Source: Mesorhizobium sp. (GTDB lineage: Bacteria; Pseudomonadota; Alphaproteobacteria; Rhizobiales; Rhizobiaceae). Taken from it: 64,000 bases of DNA. Below, one piece after another: positions 29,998 through 38,201 of this stretch (positions within the stretch are counted from its first letter, which is position 1; every line of letters starts with the position of its first letter). Position numbers and translations under genes: made by a program. The notes under the pieces were generated by a model. The model was given only the letters and a program-made list of their open reading frames with translations. It had not been told where the DNA came from and ran no database searches. The DNA lies in the NCBI RefSeq assembly GCF_005063415.1, contig NZ_SUEG01000005.1:31916-95915 (forward strand). The letters run 5' to 3'.

Positions 29998-30231
29998 ATG
30001 CAGCGCAATAAGGTGCATCACGTCTACACCGTCGAACGTGTCGCCAGGGACCTCGGCGTCAGCGAAGCGCTCATCCAGGAACTGACCCTCGGTCTCGAGC
30101 CCGAGGACGGCGTCATCTGGGTGTACGGCGCCAACGATGACGACGGGATCTTGGCCTTCACCGATCAAGGCTTCGAGGAAGTCAAACTCCTCCTCGAAGA
30201 ATATCATCGCGTCTCCCCATCGAAAGCTTGA
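29998..30231 (+). CDS. Small IS66-associated protein, 77 aa
   Basis: The protein starts at the ATG at 29998 (MQRNKVHHVYTVERVARDLG), two bases after the TnpC stop. The frame extends upstream but overlaps TnpC. It has a short helix-turn-helix-like N-terminal half and an acidic strand-rich second half (EPEDGVIWVYGANDDDGILA, FTDQGFEEVKLLLEEY). Proteins of this size and pattern often ride at the 3' end of rhizobial IS66 elements; their role is unknown. It appears intact although the element is not. Confidence 0.55.
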   Translation: MQRNKVHHVYTVERVARDLGVSEALIQELTLGLEPEDGVIWVYGANDDDGILAFTDQGFEEVKLLLEEYHRVSPSKA

Positions 30232-30413
30232 CCCCAGCGCTCCGGTGCTCAGGTTCTCATGGCCACCATATACGCACGTCTGCGGTCTTCACCGGATGCG
30301 TACTTTGTTTCCGCTCATAGTCAAGTTCTTGAATCCACCGTTCGGCGAACGCTAATTTAGGGATATATAAACTATCATCAATCTAGAGTGCTCTCCAGAA
30401 AGAGGGCATCTCC

Positions 30414-31619
30414 ATGCCGAAACTGAAATATCTGCTGCTCAACCGGCGGGGGAACTTTGCTGTGGCAGCCGCCTTAATGGCTGTTCCTCTAGGCTTGGCC
30501 TTAGGCCTCAGTATCGACTTTACCAATGCCGTCGTATGGAAATCCAAGTTGCAAGAAATAGCCGATTCGGCGGCTATTGCCGCCGTCGAAAATCACGAAG
30601 CCAACGAACAAGCCGTCCAGGTGGCGAAGGACTGGGCACTTGCAAATCGCTCCTTTGTGATCGATCTCGCGGTCGACGCGAACATCAGCACGCCTGCCTA
30701 TGCATTGCGGGAGGTGGTAGTCGAAATCTCAGCCAGAATGCCGACCCTCTTCATGAACCTTGCCGGAATTCAGACGATAGAGCTTCACGTGGCGGCAACA
30801 GCTCGAAAATCTGCGCCAGATTACTGCATTTATGCCCTCGATCCGGACTCCGACGGGACAATGGCGGTGATTGGCTCGGGGGGGGTATCCGTTTCAAACT
30901 GCGGCGTTCAGGTGAACTCCTCGAGCGCGAACGCGCTGAGGCACGTTGGGACTGGAAAGATCGTCGCCGGAAAAATCTCGGTCGTGGGCGACTATCAAGG
31001 AGGCGGCTACAGTGTGGTACCGAAAACGAACCAACCTCTGCTAGCCGACCCGCTGGTCGACATACCAGAGCCTGTTCCTCCGAGAGGTTGTGATTATAAC
31101 AACCAGATACTTTCCGGTGTTACTATACCGGCCGGTCGGGTGTTCTGTGGAAGCATCAGCTTTGACGGAGACGTGATTCTCTCTCCGGGAGTTCACTACT
31201 TTCACAAAGCGGTGGTGAGCGTCGATAGCAATGCGGATCTCAAGGGCGACGAAGTCACCATTTATCTTGACTCGGGGTCCAGCATGATTCAATCGCCGGG
31301 AAATGGTTCTGTCCGGCTATCGGCTCCCAAGGATGGAATCTATGCCGGGCTCGCTATATTTGGATCTCGCGAACTTTCGGACGCTACACCAGCGCTGTCA
31401 TTTTCAGGAAATAAGAATTACCGCATTGATGGAACAATATACTTGCCACGCCATCGAATTCGGATGAAGGGAACGCATGATTTCAAATTGATAGCCAAAA
31501 TAGGTTGGATTGTCGCCTGGCAGTTCCTTCACACAGGTAATTCGAGCGTGAGCCTAGATATCTCGGGCACCCCCCCACCCAACGGTCTCGGAAATTCAGC
31601 AATAGTGTTGTTTCGGTAA
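30414..31619 (+). CDS. TadE/TadG-like pilus assembly protein, 401 aa
   Basis: The N-terminus has the TadE/G pattern: a short basic cytoplasmic stretch (LLNRRGNFAVAAALMAVPLG) leading into one membrane helix at about residues 14-36, then DFTNAVVWKSKLQEIADSAA. The remaining 360 residues are periplasmic and beta-rich, with paired cysteines (DYCIYAL, SNCGVQV, PRGCDYNN, RVFCGSIS). TadG-type proteins belong to Flp/Tad pilus systems, but no other tad gene is in the window. It has an AGAGGG site before the ATG and no operon partner. The 1.1 kb that follows lacks clear genes. Confidence 0.75.
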   Translation: MPKLKYLLLNRRGNFAVAAALMAVPLGLALGLSIDFTNAVVWKSKLQEIADSAAIAAVENHEANEQAVQVAKDWALANRSFVIDLAVDANISTPAYALREVVVEISARMPTLFMNLAGIQTIELHVAATARKSAPDYCIYALDPDSDGTMAVIGSGGVSVSNCGVQVNSSSANALRHVGTGKIVAGKISVVGDYQGGGYSVVPKTNQPLLADPLVDIPEPVPPRGCDYNNQILSGVTIPAGRVFCGSISFDGDVILSPGVHYFHKAVVSVDSNADLKGDEVTIYLDSGSSMIQSPGNGSVRLSAPKDGIYAGLAIFGSRELSDATPALSFSGNKNYRIDGTIYLPRHRIRMKGTHDFKLIAKIGWIVAWQFLHTGNSSVSLDISGTPPPNGLGNSAIVLFR

Positions 31620-32728
31620 GACGACAGGGGTGTGACTGAGCCTTGCGGCGAGTGCTGGCGCGCCCCTTATCAAGGTGGCGCACGGAAAGCTGCGTCTCCG
31701 CAGCGCGTCACCTAGCATGCTCCTCTGAGAATTCGGCGCTGGTTCAACGACGAGATCCGCAATCACTTTTGAGATCGTCTGGTTGGGACCGATCATGATT
31801 TTGAAGACCGAAACCATCTGCTCGAAGGCTGGTTACCCATCCGTCGAGCTCAACGGCTCATGGTTGGGGAGATGGTGATGCAGCACCTCGCCAAGGTTTC
31901 GCTTGTCGAACGTCTGGCCACAGACAGGGCAGAGTCGACTTGAGCTTTTCGCTAATCAACCCTGCCAGTCCGCCTCACGACAGCGGACAAAAGGGCTGCC
32001 CAACGGTCCCACCTGAGCCGTCCGACCTGGGAGCTTTGGCTTTTGCGCTGAGCACGGACCCTCGGCAGGGCCGACTATCGAGCAAGGTCGAAGCCGGAAA
32101 TCGTCAAAATCCGAGGCCAGGCCCGAGGAAGTTAAGGATCGATGAGCACTTAGCGGCTCGATGCCCTCCGATGCTCGTTCAACACATGATTGGAAGTCAG
32201 CTATCAGGGCAAATCTCGACATTTTTCAGCCCTGATAGGAGATTCGAGACCTCGCCCCCTTTTTGGAAGACGTAGGAGCTCGGCCTCCATGCCGGACCGC
32301 AATTCGTGAACGGCTGTGCGCGGCTGCGGGGGGAGAAATGGGTTGCGGAGGTAGGGGTTCGCAGCGGCTGCTCGCCACCTACAAAGCCAAAGGCCGGCCT
32401 ATTGACGACGTTTAAGCGCCTAGGAACAGCAGCACGACCGCGTCGTGACTCGGACCAGTCGCTGTGGCTGGACTGGTGGGGCTCGTAAGTTGCGCGTAAT
32501 CGACCCAGAAGAGCGACCAGGGATCGGAAGAGCACGCCTGGAGGTGTGACAGACGTTGCAGACACTCGGTCCCTGATGTAATTTAGCATTCGATCAAGTG
32601 AGGAATATGCCCGCTGTCGCGACGGCCTTTCTCTCTTTTTGTTTCGGCAGACGACATGCTCTCTGACGGACCTTGCTACCACGTGCCGTGTTCTTGTGGG
32701 CGAGGCAACAGCGTTCAAGGGATTTGCC
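31620..32728. other. 1.1-kb stretch without an intact gene
   Basis: Open frames here are short and mutually overlapping. The only recognisable coding trace is a C2H2 zinc-finger-like tail on the minus strand at 31833-31955. The right end must hold the promoter and leader of the caspase gene that starts at 32729. I saw no hairpin terminator for the TadG-like gene. Confidence 0.4.
31833..31955 (-). pseudogene. C2H2 zinc-finger-like C-terminal fragment
   Basis: The frame reads LCPVCGQTFDKRNLGEVL then HHHLPNHEPL and stops. The spacing C-x2-C-x13-H-x5-H is that of a C2H2 finger. There is a stop 40 codons upstream and no start codon between, so this is the tail of a broken gene or a very short one with an unusual start. 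Confidence 0.35.
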
Positions 32729-35278
32729 ATGCTCCGACTTTGCGGAATCATCGCAGCCTTCCTCTTCGCGAGCTTCACGACCTTTGACGCTTGCGCCGAC
32801 CGAAGGGTCGCCTTTGTCATCGGCAACTCGGAGTACCGACAATTCCCCGCACTCAAGAACCCGGCCAAGGATGCCGAGGACGTGTCCAAAACGTTTCGAC
32901 TGGCAGGGTTCGAGGTCTTCGTCGCAAGCGATCTGACGAAGCTGCAATTCGAGGAGCAGTTCCGCAGCTATCTTGCCGCCGCAGACGGCGCAGAACTGGC
33001 CGTCGTCTACTACTCCGGCCACGGTTTCCAGATCGGCGGCGAAAATTTTCTGATTCCGGTCGATGCCTCCTTGAAGCAGGCGGCGGACATCGAAGTCCAG
33101 GCCATCAAGCTAAACGATGTGCTGGAACAACTGCGTTCGAAATCAAAGATTCAGGTGATCATACTCGATGCCTGCCGCAACAATCCGTTTCCGCGTAAGA
33201 ATTACTGGCTGAGGGACCAGCTCATCACTGCCGGCAATACCGGGCTCGCACAGGTGAGAAGCTCGCTGAACACCTTGATTGCTTTCGCCACCGAACCCGG
33301 GGCGGCGGCTTATGACGGCGCCGGCGAACTCAGCCCGTTTTCGGCGGCGTTTTCCCGTCGCGCGCTGGCCCCTAACCAGGAGATCCGCACCGTGATGGCG
33401 GCGGTGCGCCGCGATGTGGTCGAGGCCACAAACGGCCTCCAGGTTCCCTGGGAGAACTCATCGCTGATCGACGAAGTTGTCCTGATGCGCCGCAGCAATC
33501 GACCCTCGCTGCCGCCGGTGCTGGAGAAGGTCGTGCTGTCGGGAGTCGGACCGGTCGACTTGGGCCTGCCGGAACCGGTTGATGTCGATGGTGGCACGAT
33601 TACCCTGAGCATCGAAAGACCGCCCGCTTTGGGGCGTTTGATGCTGGACGGCAAGCCTGTCGAGTTGGGCGTGCCGATCCAGGGCAAGGATCTACCGCGT
33701 CTGCAGATGGATGTTCCCAAGGGAGTCGCCCCGCAGGAAGAGGTCGACATGCTGGCCTATGCGACGCATGACAACTGGGGCGGCCAGACCCAAGGCATCG
33801 TCGTGTTTCGGGTCAAGAGCGGCGAAGGCGTCCAAGGCGAACAGATCATGGCTTCGCTCGAGGCCGAGCAGAAGCAGCAGGTGCTGGAGCGTGGCATTCA
33901 TATCACCGGTGCGGCCGAGGCGATCGAAAACCGCGACATCGACGTTCCCGTGGGCGTGGGTCCAGTTGCGCTGAATCTGGATTTCCCGACCGATGATCCC
34001 GCCGTCAGCCTAAAAGTATCGAGTTATCCGGCAACGGGAACGCTCTCGCTGCCTGATCGAACCCTGTCGCCGCAGTCGAGCCTGATGGCCGGAGAGGTCG
34101 ACCGACTGCGCTATGAACCTCAGATCGGCGCGGAAGCCAAGGTCGAGGTCGGCTTCGAAATCCGGGCGGACAGCAACTCATCAAAGCCGGCCACGATGAA
34201 ACTGTCGCCGACGATCGATCCGTGCGACACGGCTGCCGGCGAACCTCTCGATCTGCAGGGCGTCACCCCCGGCCTGCTGCCGAATGAAATTGGCGCTAGC
34301 GCGGTGGAGCTTTGCGAGGCCGCGGTAAAGGCTTATCCCGAAGTCCCGCGCTTCCGCTATGAACTGGGGCGGGCGCTGCTTGCGGCAGGCAAGGTCGAAG
34401 AAGCCAAGACAGCCATCGAGGAGGCGGCCAGGAAGGGACATGTTCGCGCAGTGTTCGAACTCGGCTACATGTTTGCGACCGGAACCGGGATGGCCCTCGA
34501 CCGCACCCAGGCGAACGCCCTCTACGCGGCGGCCGCCGGCAAGGGCGATCCCTATGGAATGACGTCGTGGGGTCGCGCCTTGTTCAATGGCTATGGCGTC
34601 AAGCCCGACACCGGCAAGGGTTTGGACCTGCTGCTCAAAGCGGCAGCGATGGGGCACACCTATGCGATGAACGATCTGGCTGCGATCTTCACCGAGGGCC
34701 GCAACGGCGTAACCGCTGACCCGGCCCGCGCTGTTGCCTTCCTGCAAGCCGGTGTCCAGCGGCAGGATATGTATTCCATGAACCTGCTCGGGCGCAATTA
34801 CTTGTCCGGGCAGGGGGTGGAGAAGGATCCCAATACGGCGCTAGCGCTGTTTCAGCAGGCAATCGATCTCGGCCAGCCCTATGCGCCTGGCAGCCTCGCA
34901 CGCATGTATCGGGACGGTGTCGGTGTGGAACGGAGCCTCGCAGAAGCGCAAAGATTGTTCGAAATTGGGATCGCTCGGGGTGATCCGTCCGCAGCTTACG
35001 ATCGCGCGGCCCTCGAGATGCAAAAGGGCGACAAGGCCGATCAGGCCCTTACCGTGCGCTTCCTTGCGCTTGCGGCCGCACTTGACGTGCGCAAGGAACT
35101 GCCGGACGCCCAGAGGACGCTGGCAAAGTTCGGACCGAAGCCAAAAACAGCGGCGTTGAAGCAATTGCGACAGGAACTGAAATCGAAGCTTCCCGGCTCC
35201 GGTTCACAAGACACTCAACTGGTTAACGCGGCCAGAAGAGTCTGGGAAGAAGCCAATCCGCGTCGGGACTTGTTCTGA
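32729..35278 (+). CDS. Secreted caspase-family protein with Sel1 repeats, 849 aa
   Basis: After a signal peptide (MLRLCGIIAAFLFASF, cleavage probably after ACA near residue 23) comes a caspase p20 fold. Its catalytic His98 is in YYSGHGFQIGG and Cys149 in IILDACRNNPF. A middle region (about 255-500) holds two beta-rich, cadherin-like segments (GPVDLGLPEPVDVDGG, VGPVALNLDFP). The C-terminal third is a run of Sel1/TPR-like repeats (ELGYMFATGTGMALDRTQAN, LGRNYLSGQGVEKDPNTALA). The frame starts at 32639, but the ATG at 32729 begins the signal peptide. It is probably a periplasmic cysteine protease with a protein-binding tail, arginine/lysine-specific as in orthocaspases. A small lipoprotein gene follows within 14 bases. 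A second caspase gene lies at 55.8 kb. Confidence 0.88.
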   Translation: MLRLCGIIAAFLFASFTTFDACADRRVAFVIGNSEYRQFPALKNPAKDAEDVSKTFRLAGFEVFVASDLTKLQFEEQFRSYLAAADGAELAVVYYSGHGFQIGGENFLIPVDASLKQAADIEVQAIKLNDVLEQLRSKSKIQVIILDACRNNPFPRKNYWLRDQLITAGNTGLAQVRSSLNTLIAFATEPGAAAYDGAGELSPFSAAFSRRALAPNQEIRTVMAAVRRDVVEATNGLQVPWENSSLIDEVVLMRRSNRPSLPPVLEKVVLSGVGPVDLGLPEPVDVDGGTITLSIERPPALGRLMLDGKPVELGVPIQGKDLPRLQMDVPKGVAPQEEVDMLAYATHDNWGGQTQGIVVFRVKSGEGVQGEQIMASLEAEQKQQVLERGIHITGAAEAIENRDIDVPVGVGPVALNLDFPTDDPAVSLKVSSYPATGTLSLPDRTLSPQSSLMAGEVDRLRYEPQIGAEAKVEVGFEIRADSNSSKPATMKLSPTIDPCDTAAGEPLDLQGVTPGLLPNEIGASAVELCEAAVKAYPEVPRFRYELGRALLAAGKVEEAKTAIEEAARKGHVRAVFELGYMFATGTGMALDRTQANALYAAAAGKGDPYGMTSWGRALFNGYGVKPDTGKGLDLLLKAAAMGHTYAMNDLAAIFTEGRNGVTADPARAVAFLQAGVQRQDMYSMNLLGRNYLSGQGVEKDPNTALALFQQAIDLGQPYAPGSLARMYRDGVGVERSLAEAQRLFEIGIARGDPSAAYDRAALEMQKGDKADQALTVRFLALAAALDVRKELPDAQRTLAKFGPKPKTAALKQLRQELKSKLPGSGSQDTQLVNAARRVWEEANPRRDLF

Positions 35279-35292
35279 CCAAGGAGGAGACA

Positions 35293-35583
35293 ATGGCGAG
35301 CAGAGTATTGAAACACGCAATACTTGGAACGGCGTTATCCGGCTTCTTGGCGGGTCTCATGGGCTGCACTTCCCTGGTTCCGAGAGTTGAGCCGACGCCG
35401 CTGGTCGAAACGCCCCAGCCGAAGATTCTCCGCCGGGTGCCTCCGCCGAAGGTCGTCAAGCCCGTTCGCAAACAAAAAACCGCGAAGAAAGTGATTATAC
35501 CGGTTGAGGACGAGCCCGTTCCCGCGCCTGTCATCCCTTCTGGTGGCGGTGGCGGTGGAAGCGGGGGAGGCGGCTGGGGTTGA
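35293..35583 (+). CDS. Small proline/lysine-rich lipoprotein, 96 aa
   Basis: A type II signal peptide ends in the lipobox LAGLMGCTS (Cys24), so the protein should be lipid-anchored. The mature part is rich in Pro, Val and Lys (TPLVETPQPKILRRVPPPKV, VVKPVRKQKTAKKV) and ends in a glycine run. It looks like a flexible, positively charged spacer that could reach across the periplasm or bind peptidoglycan. It starts 14 bases after the caspase stop with AGGAGG upstream, so it is very likely cotranscribed and may tether or assist the caspase. No family is recognised. Confidence 0.75.
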   Translation: MASRVLKHAILGTALSGFLAGLMGCTSLVPRVEPTPLVETPQPKILRRVPPPKVVKPVRKQKTAKKVIIPVEDEPVPAPVIPSGGGGGGSGGGGWG

Positions 35584-35640
35584 TCAGGTCAGACTGAAGA
35601 AGGATTGCACGAGCCTAGCGTCCGATGGCGCTTTCTGATC

Positions 35641-35690
35641 CTACCAGACTGGTCGGTCGTCATCGACATCCCGCCGAACACGACAAAAGG
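35641..35690 (-). pseudogene. CsbD-like C-terminal fragment
   Basis: The minus strand reads RVRRDVDDDRPVW then stop, echoing the end of the intact CsbD protein (DRVRQDIDDWYDRQVW). The DNA string GATCCTACCAGACT occurs at both stops (35637 and 36025), so this is the eroded end of a duplicated csbD gene. Confidence 0.55.
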
Positions 35691-36028
35691 CAGGAGGGAG
35701 AACCGGTCTTTGACGGAAATGCTGCCGCCTGGACGAGATTGGCCGGCGCCCGTTTGGGAGCTCGGGGGCGGGAGGCGCCGGCCGTGCGGACATCAGGTCC
35801 GCCGCCCGGAGAACTTAACAGCGCCCACGCTCGCGCCTATGGCGTTATCGCGGAAGGCCGGACGGCAGCCGGTCAGCGCATAACTCACATGCGGTTCGGT
35901 CGCGCCTTACGATCGCAGCGGCTTGGCTGTCTCAACACGAGCGGGCTTGGCCTTGCAACTGCCAGCACACCAACGAGCGCCGTTAAGTAAACAGCGCCTC
36001 TTCTTGTAAATGACAGCCTGATGCGATC
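35691..36028. other. Gene-free stretch between CsbD fragment and csbD
   Basis: No family is recognisable. If the fragment at 35641 was once a full CsbD-type gene, the first part of this stretch is its decayed body. Confidence 0.35.
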
Positions 36029-36232
36029 CTACCAGACTTGCCGATCATACCAGTCGTCAATATCCTGCCGAACACGGTCCTTTTCGATACCGTAGCGTTC
36101 CTGGATCTTGCCTTCGAGCTGATCGCGATTGCCAGCGATGCGATCAAGATCATCATCGGTAAGTTTGCCCCACTGTTCCTTGATCTTACCCTTGACCTGC
36201 TTCCAGTTTCCTTCGACCCGATCCCAGTCCAT
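36029..36232 (-). CDS. CsbD family stress-response protein, 67 aa
   Basis: The sequence MDWDRVEGNWKQVKGKIKEQ followed by WGKLTDDDLDRIAGNRDQLE is the CsbD fold pattern. CsbD proteins are small, soluble, highly charged and induced by general stress; their molecular role is unknown. Length is normal. A GGAGG site precedes the ATG. Upstream, GGAAC-N16-CGTT matches the promoter consensus of the alphaproteobacterial stress sigma factor EcfG exactly. A fragment of a second copy lies downstream. Confidence 0.92.
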   Translation of the reverse strand: MDWDRVEGNWKQVKGKIKEQWGKLTDDDLDRIAGNRDQLEGKIQERYGIEKDRVRQDIDDWYDRQVW

Positions 36233-36262
36233 GACATATCCTCCATTGTTTTACACAAGCGA

Positions 36263-36287
36263 AACGGTCGTCCGGCCAGGGAGTTCC
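36263..36287 (-). promoter_or_regulatory. EcfG-type stress promoter of csbD
   Basis: On the minus strand GGAAC (36287-36283), a 16-base spacer and CGTT (36266-36263) match the EcfG consensus without mismatch. The -10 lies about 30 bases before the csbD start. Confidence 0.65.
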
Positions 36288-36304
36288 GGGACGAAGATGT
36301 CTGA

Positions 36305-36614
36305 TGTCTCCAGTTGGGAAGGTGACGGCGCCAATTAGGAAATGGTGGGCCTTTGGGGACGCGTCGACCTCCCCGACGAAGGCCCTTTGCTACACGTCGA
36401 CAGGCGATGCGGCGCCGTGGCCGAACGCAAACAACGAGCGGAGCCTGACGTGAGCGAGAGGAGCACGGTTGTCCTGCGCAAGATCATCCATGTCGAAATC
36501 GCCCTCCCAGGCTTCGGGCCGCTAGGCTCGACCCGCGGTAGCGACATGCCGGATACAAGGGCTCATCGATACCCCTGCCTGGGAGCTGGCCCCATGCCCC
36601 GCGCGTCGCGGGAT
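36305..36614. other. Intergenic stretch between csbD and the DUF3606 gene
   Basis: Overlapping short frames occur on both strands without family resemblance. The stretch separates two divergent genes that both carry EcfG-like promoters. Confidence 0.4.
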
Positions 36615-36639
36615 TGAACCGGAAGAGTCCGGCCGCGTT
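36615..36639 (+). promoter_or_regulatory. EcfG-like promoter of the DUF3606 gene
   Basis: TGAAC-N16-CGTT differs from the GGAAC-N16-CGTT consensus at one base. It lies about 35 bases before the DUF3606 start codon. Confidence 0.5.
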
Positions 36640-36674
36640 GTCTGGTGACTGGAACGGCAATTGTTGGAGAAGAA

Positions 36675-36857
36675 ATGGCTCACACTGGTACAACGGGTGG
36701 ACGCAACCAGGACCGGGCAAGGCTCGCCGATGGGCAGGACCACGAAATGAAGTATGAGGCCAGCAAAACCGGCGCCAGCAAAGCTGACGTCAAGTCGGCG
36801 GTGAAGTCGCTCGGCAACAGTCGCAAGAAGGTCGAAGACAAGCTGGGCAGGAAGTGA
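36675..36857 (+). CDS. DUF3606 domain protein, 60 aa
   Basis: The pattern GGRNQDRARLADGQDHEMKY followed by GASKADVKSAVKSLGNSRKK matches DUF3606, a family of very small basic proteins common in rhizobia and often stress-induced. The frame opens at 36645, but the ATG at 36675 follows a good GGAGAA site. No membrane segment is present. It points away from csbD and shares its promoter type, so both are probably part of the general stress response. Confidence 0.85.
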   Translation: MAHTGTTGGRNQDRARLADGQDHEMKYEASKTGASKADVKSAVKSLGNSRKKVEDKLGRK

Positions 36858-36978
36858 GCCTCGGCCCCACAGGAGGCCGGCGAAGTTGGCGATATCAAGA
36901 GCTCGAGGTTCAGCGCAGAGGATAGGCCACGTTGCCCTATGACCGACTGCCGCGAGGTCTTCATGAGAGGGCGTGCAA

Positions 36979-37755
36979 ATGACCCGCATCGCCACCTTCA
37001 ATGTGAACGGTGTCAACGGCCGACTGCCTGTGCTGCTGAAGTGGTTGGGCGAAAGCGACTTTGACATCGTGTGCCTGCAGGAATTGAAGACGTCGGACGA
37101 CAAGTTTCCTGCCGAAGCGATCAGGGAGGCGGGTTACGGCGCGATCTGGCACGGCCAGAAATCCTACAACGGTGTCGCGATCCTCGCTCGCGGAATTGAG
37201 CCGGTGGAACGTCGACGCGGCCTGCCCGGGGATCCTGACGATACCCACAGCCGCTATATTGAGGCCGAGGTGGATGGGATTGTCGTGGGCTGTCTCTACC
37301 TGCCCAATGGCAATCCAGCGCCCGGCCCAAAGTTTGACTACAAGCTTCGCTGGTTCGATCGTCTCATCAGCTACGGCCAGCACTTGCTCCAGGACCGGGC
37401 GCCAAGCGTTCTCTGCGGCGACTTTAACGTCGTTCCAACCTCGATCGACGCCGTGGTGCCGAGCCGATGGCTGGGCGATGCGGTCTATTTCCCGCAGAGT
37501 CGGCAAGCCTATGCCAAAATGCTCCAAGCTGGCTGGATAGATGCCGTGCGCCGCATCCATCCGGAGAAGGGCATCTACACCTATTGGAATTTCTCCTACC
37601 GTGGCGGCTACGATCGGAGTTCCGGTCTGCGGATGGACCATCTCCTGGTGAGCCCCTCCGTGTCCGACCGGTTGCGCAATGCCGGCGTGGATGTCGAGCT
37701 TCGCGGGTGGGACAAGCCAAGCGACCACGTGCCGGCCTGGATCGAGCTCAATTGA
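36979..37755 (+). CDS. xthA: Exodeoxyribonuclease III, 258 aa
   Basis: The protein belongs to the exonuclease III/AP-endonuclease family of DNA repair enzymes. Conserved metal and catalytic motifs are present: ATFNVNGVNGRLPVLLKW, CLQELKTSDDKFP with the metal-binding Glu, YNGVAILAR, CGDFNVVPTSIDAV, and MDHLLVSP with KPSDHVPAW at the C-terminus carrying the catalytic His. Length is normal. I use the ATG at 36979 (MTRIATFNVN). The grouping with stress genes suggests a role in damage survival. Rhizobial genomes often have several paralogues, so this may be an accessory copy. Confidence 0.92.
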   Translation: MTRIATFNVNGVNGRLPVLLKWLGESDFDIVCLQELKTSDDKFPAEAIREAGYGAIWHGQKSYNGVAILARGIEPVERRRGLPGDPDDTHSRYIEAEVDGIVVGCLYLPNGNPAPGPKFDYKLRWFDRLISYGQHLLQDRAPSVLCGDFNVVPTSIDAVVPSRWLGDAVYFPQSRQAYAKMLQAGWIDAVRRIHPEKGIYTYWNFSYRGGYDRSSGLRMDHLLVSPSVSDRLRNAGVDVELRGWDKPSDHVPAWIELN

Positions 37756-37812
37756 CTGGGAGGAATACCGATGGTGGATCGGAATTCCCGAAATGAACCA
37801 AAGGTGGGACAT

Positions 37813-38181
37813 GATGGCCCGCGATCGGCTTGATGCTCAGCTGATGGATCTTGTTCCGGAACTGGCGCGGTTCGTGCGGCCCGCTTTGCTGGGGACAACC
37901 CGTATGTCCGCTTGGCACGGGTGACTGCATGCTCGGATGCGGTCTGCGGGAATTGATTTACTTCATCGTATCGGGCGCGGAGACGGAGGTCTGGTGCTCG
38001 CCTCTGTGATGGGAGCAATCGATTTAATCTACCAGTGGTCATCGTCGCAGATGCGGTATGTTCCGGAGCTGACGCGACCCACGATGTCATGCTGGCGATC
38101 AATGAGAGCCGCTTCGGCATGCAGGTCGAGACAGTGACCACCGTCCACCTCGTGGCCGCGCGACTGGACGGAATATTGTGA
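37813..38181 (+). pseudogene. Isochorismatase-like cysteine hydrolase, decayed
   Basis: Three pieces in different frames fit one protein. They are an N-terminal part (LDAQLMDLVPELARFVRPA), a middle part with the active-site region (SGAETEV, then LASVMGAIDLIYQ in another frame), and an intact C-terminus (VVIVADAVCSGADATHDVML, INESRFGMQVETVTTVHLVA) ending at 38181. The start and several segments are lost. Isochorismatase-like enzymes include nicotinamidase. Position directly before nadE raises the possibility of a former NAD-salvage gene, but that is inference. Confidence 0.65.
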
Positions 38182-38201
38182 CATCGGGAGCACCTCTGCG
38201 C

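Noticed and set aside
36961..37812. 283-codon open frame antisense to exonuclease III
   Set aside because: The exonuclease has all catalytic motifs, so this is a shadow frame.
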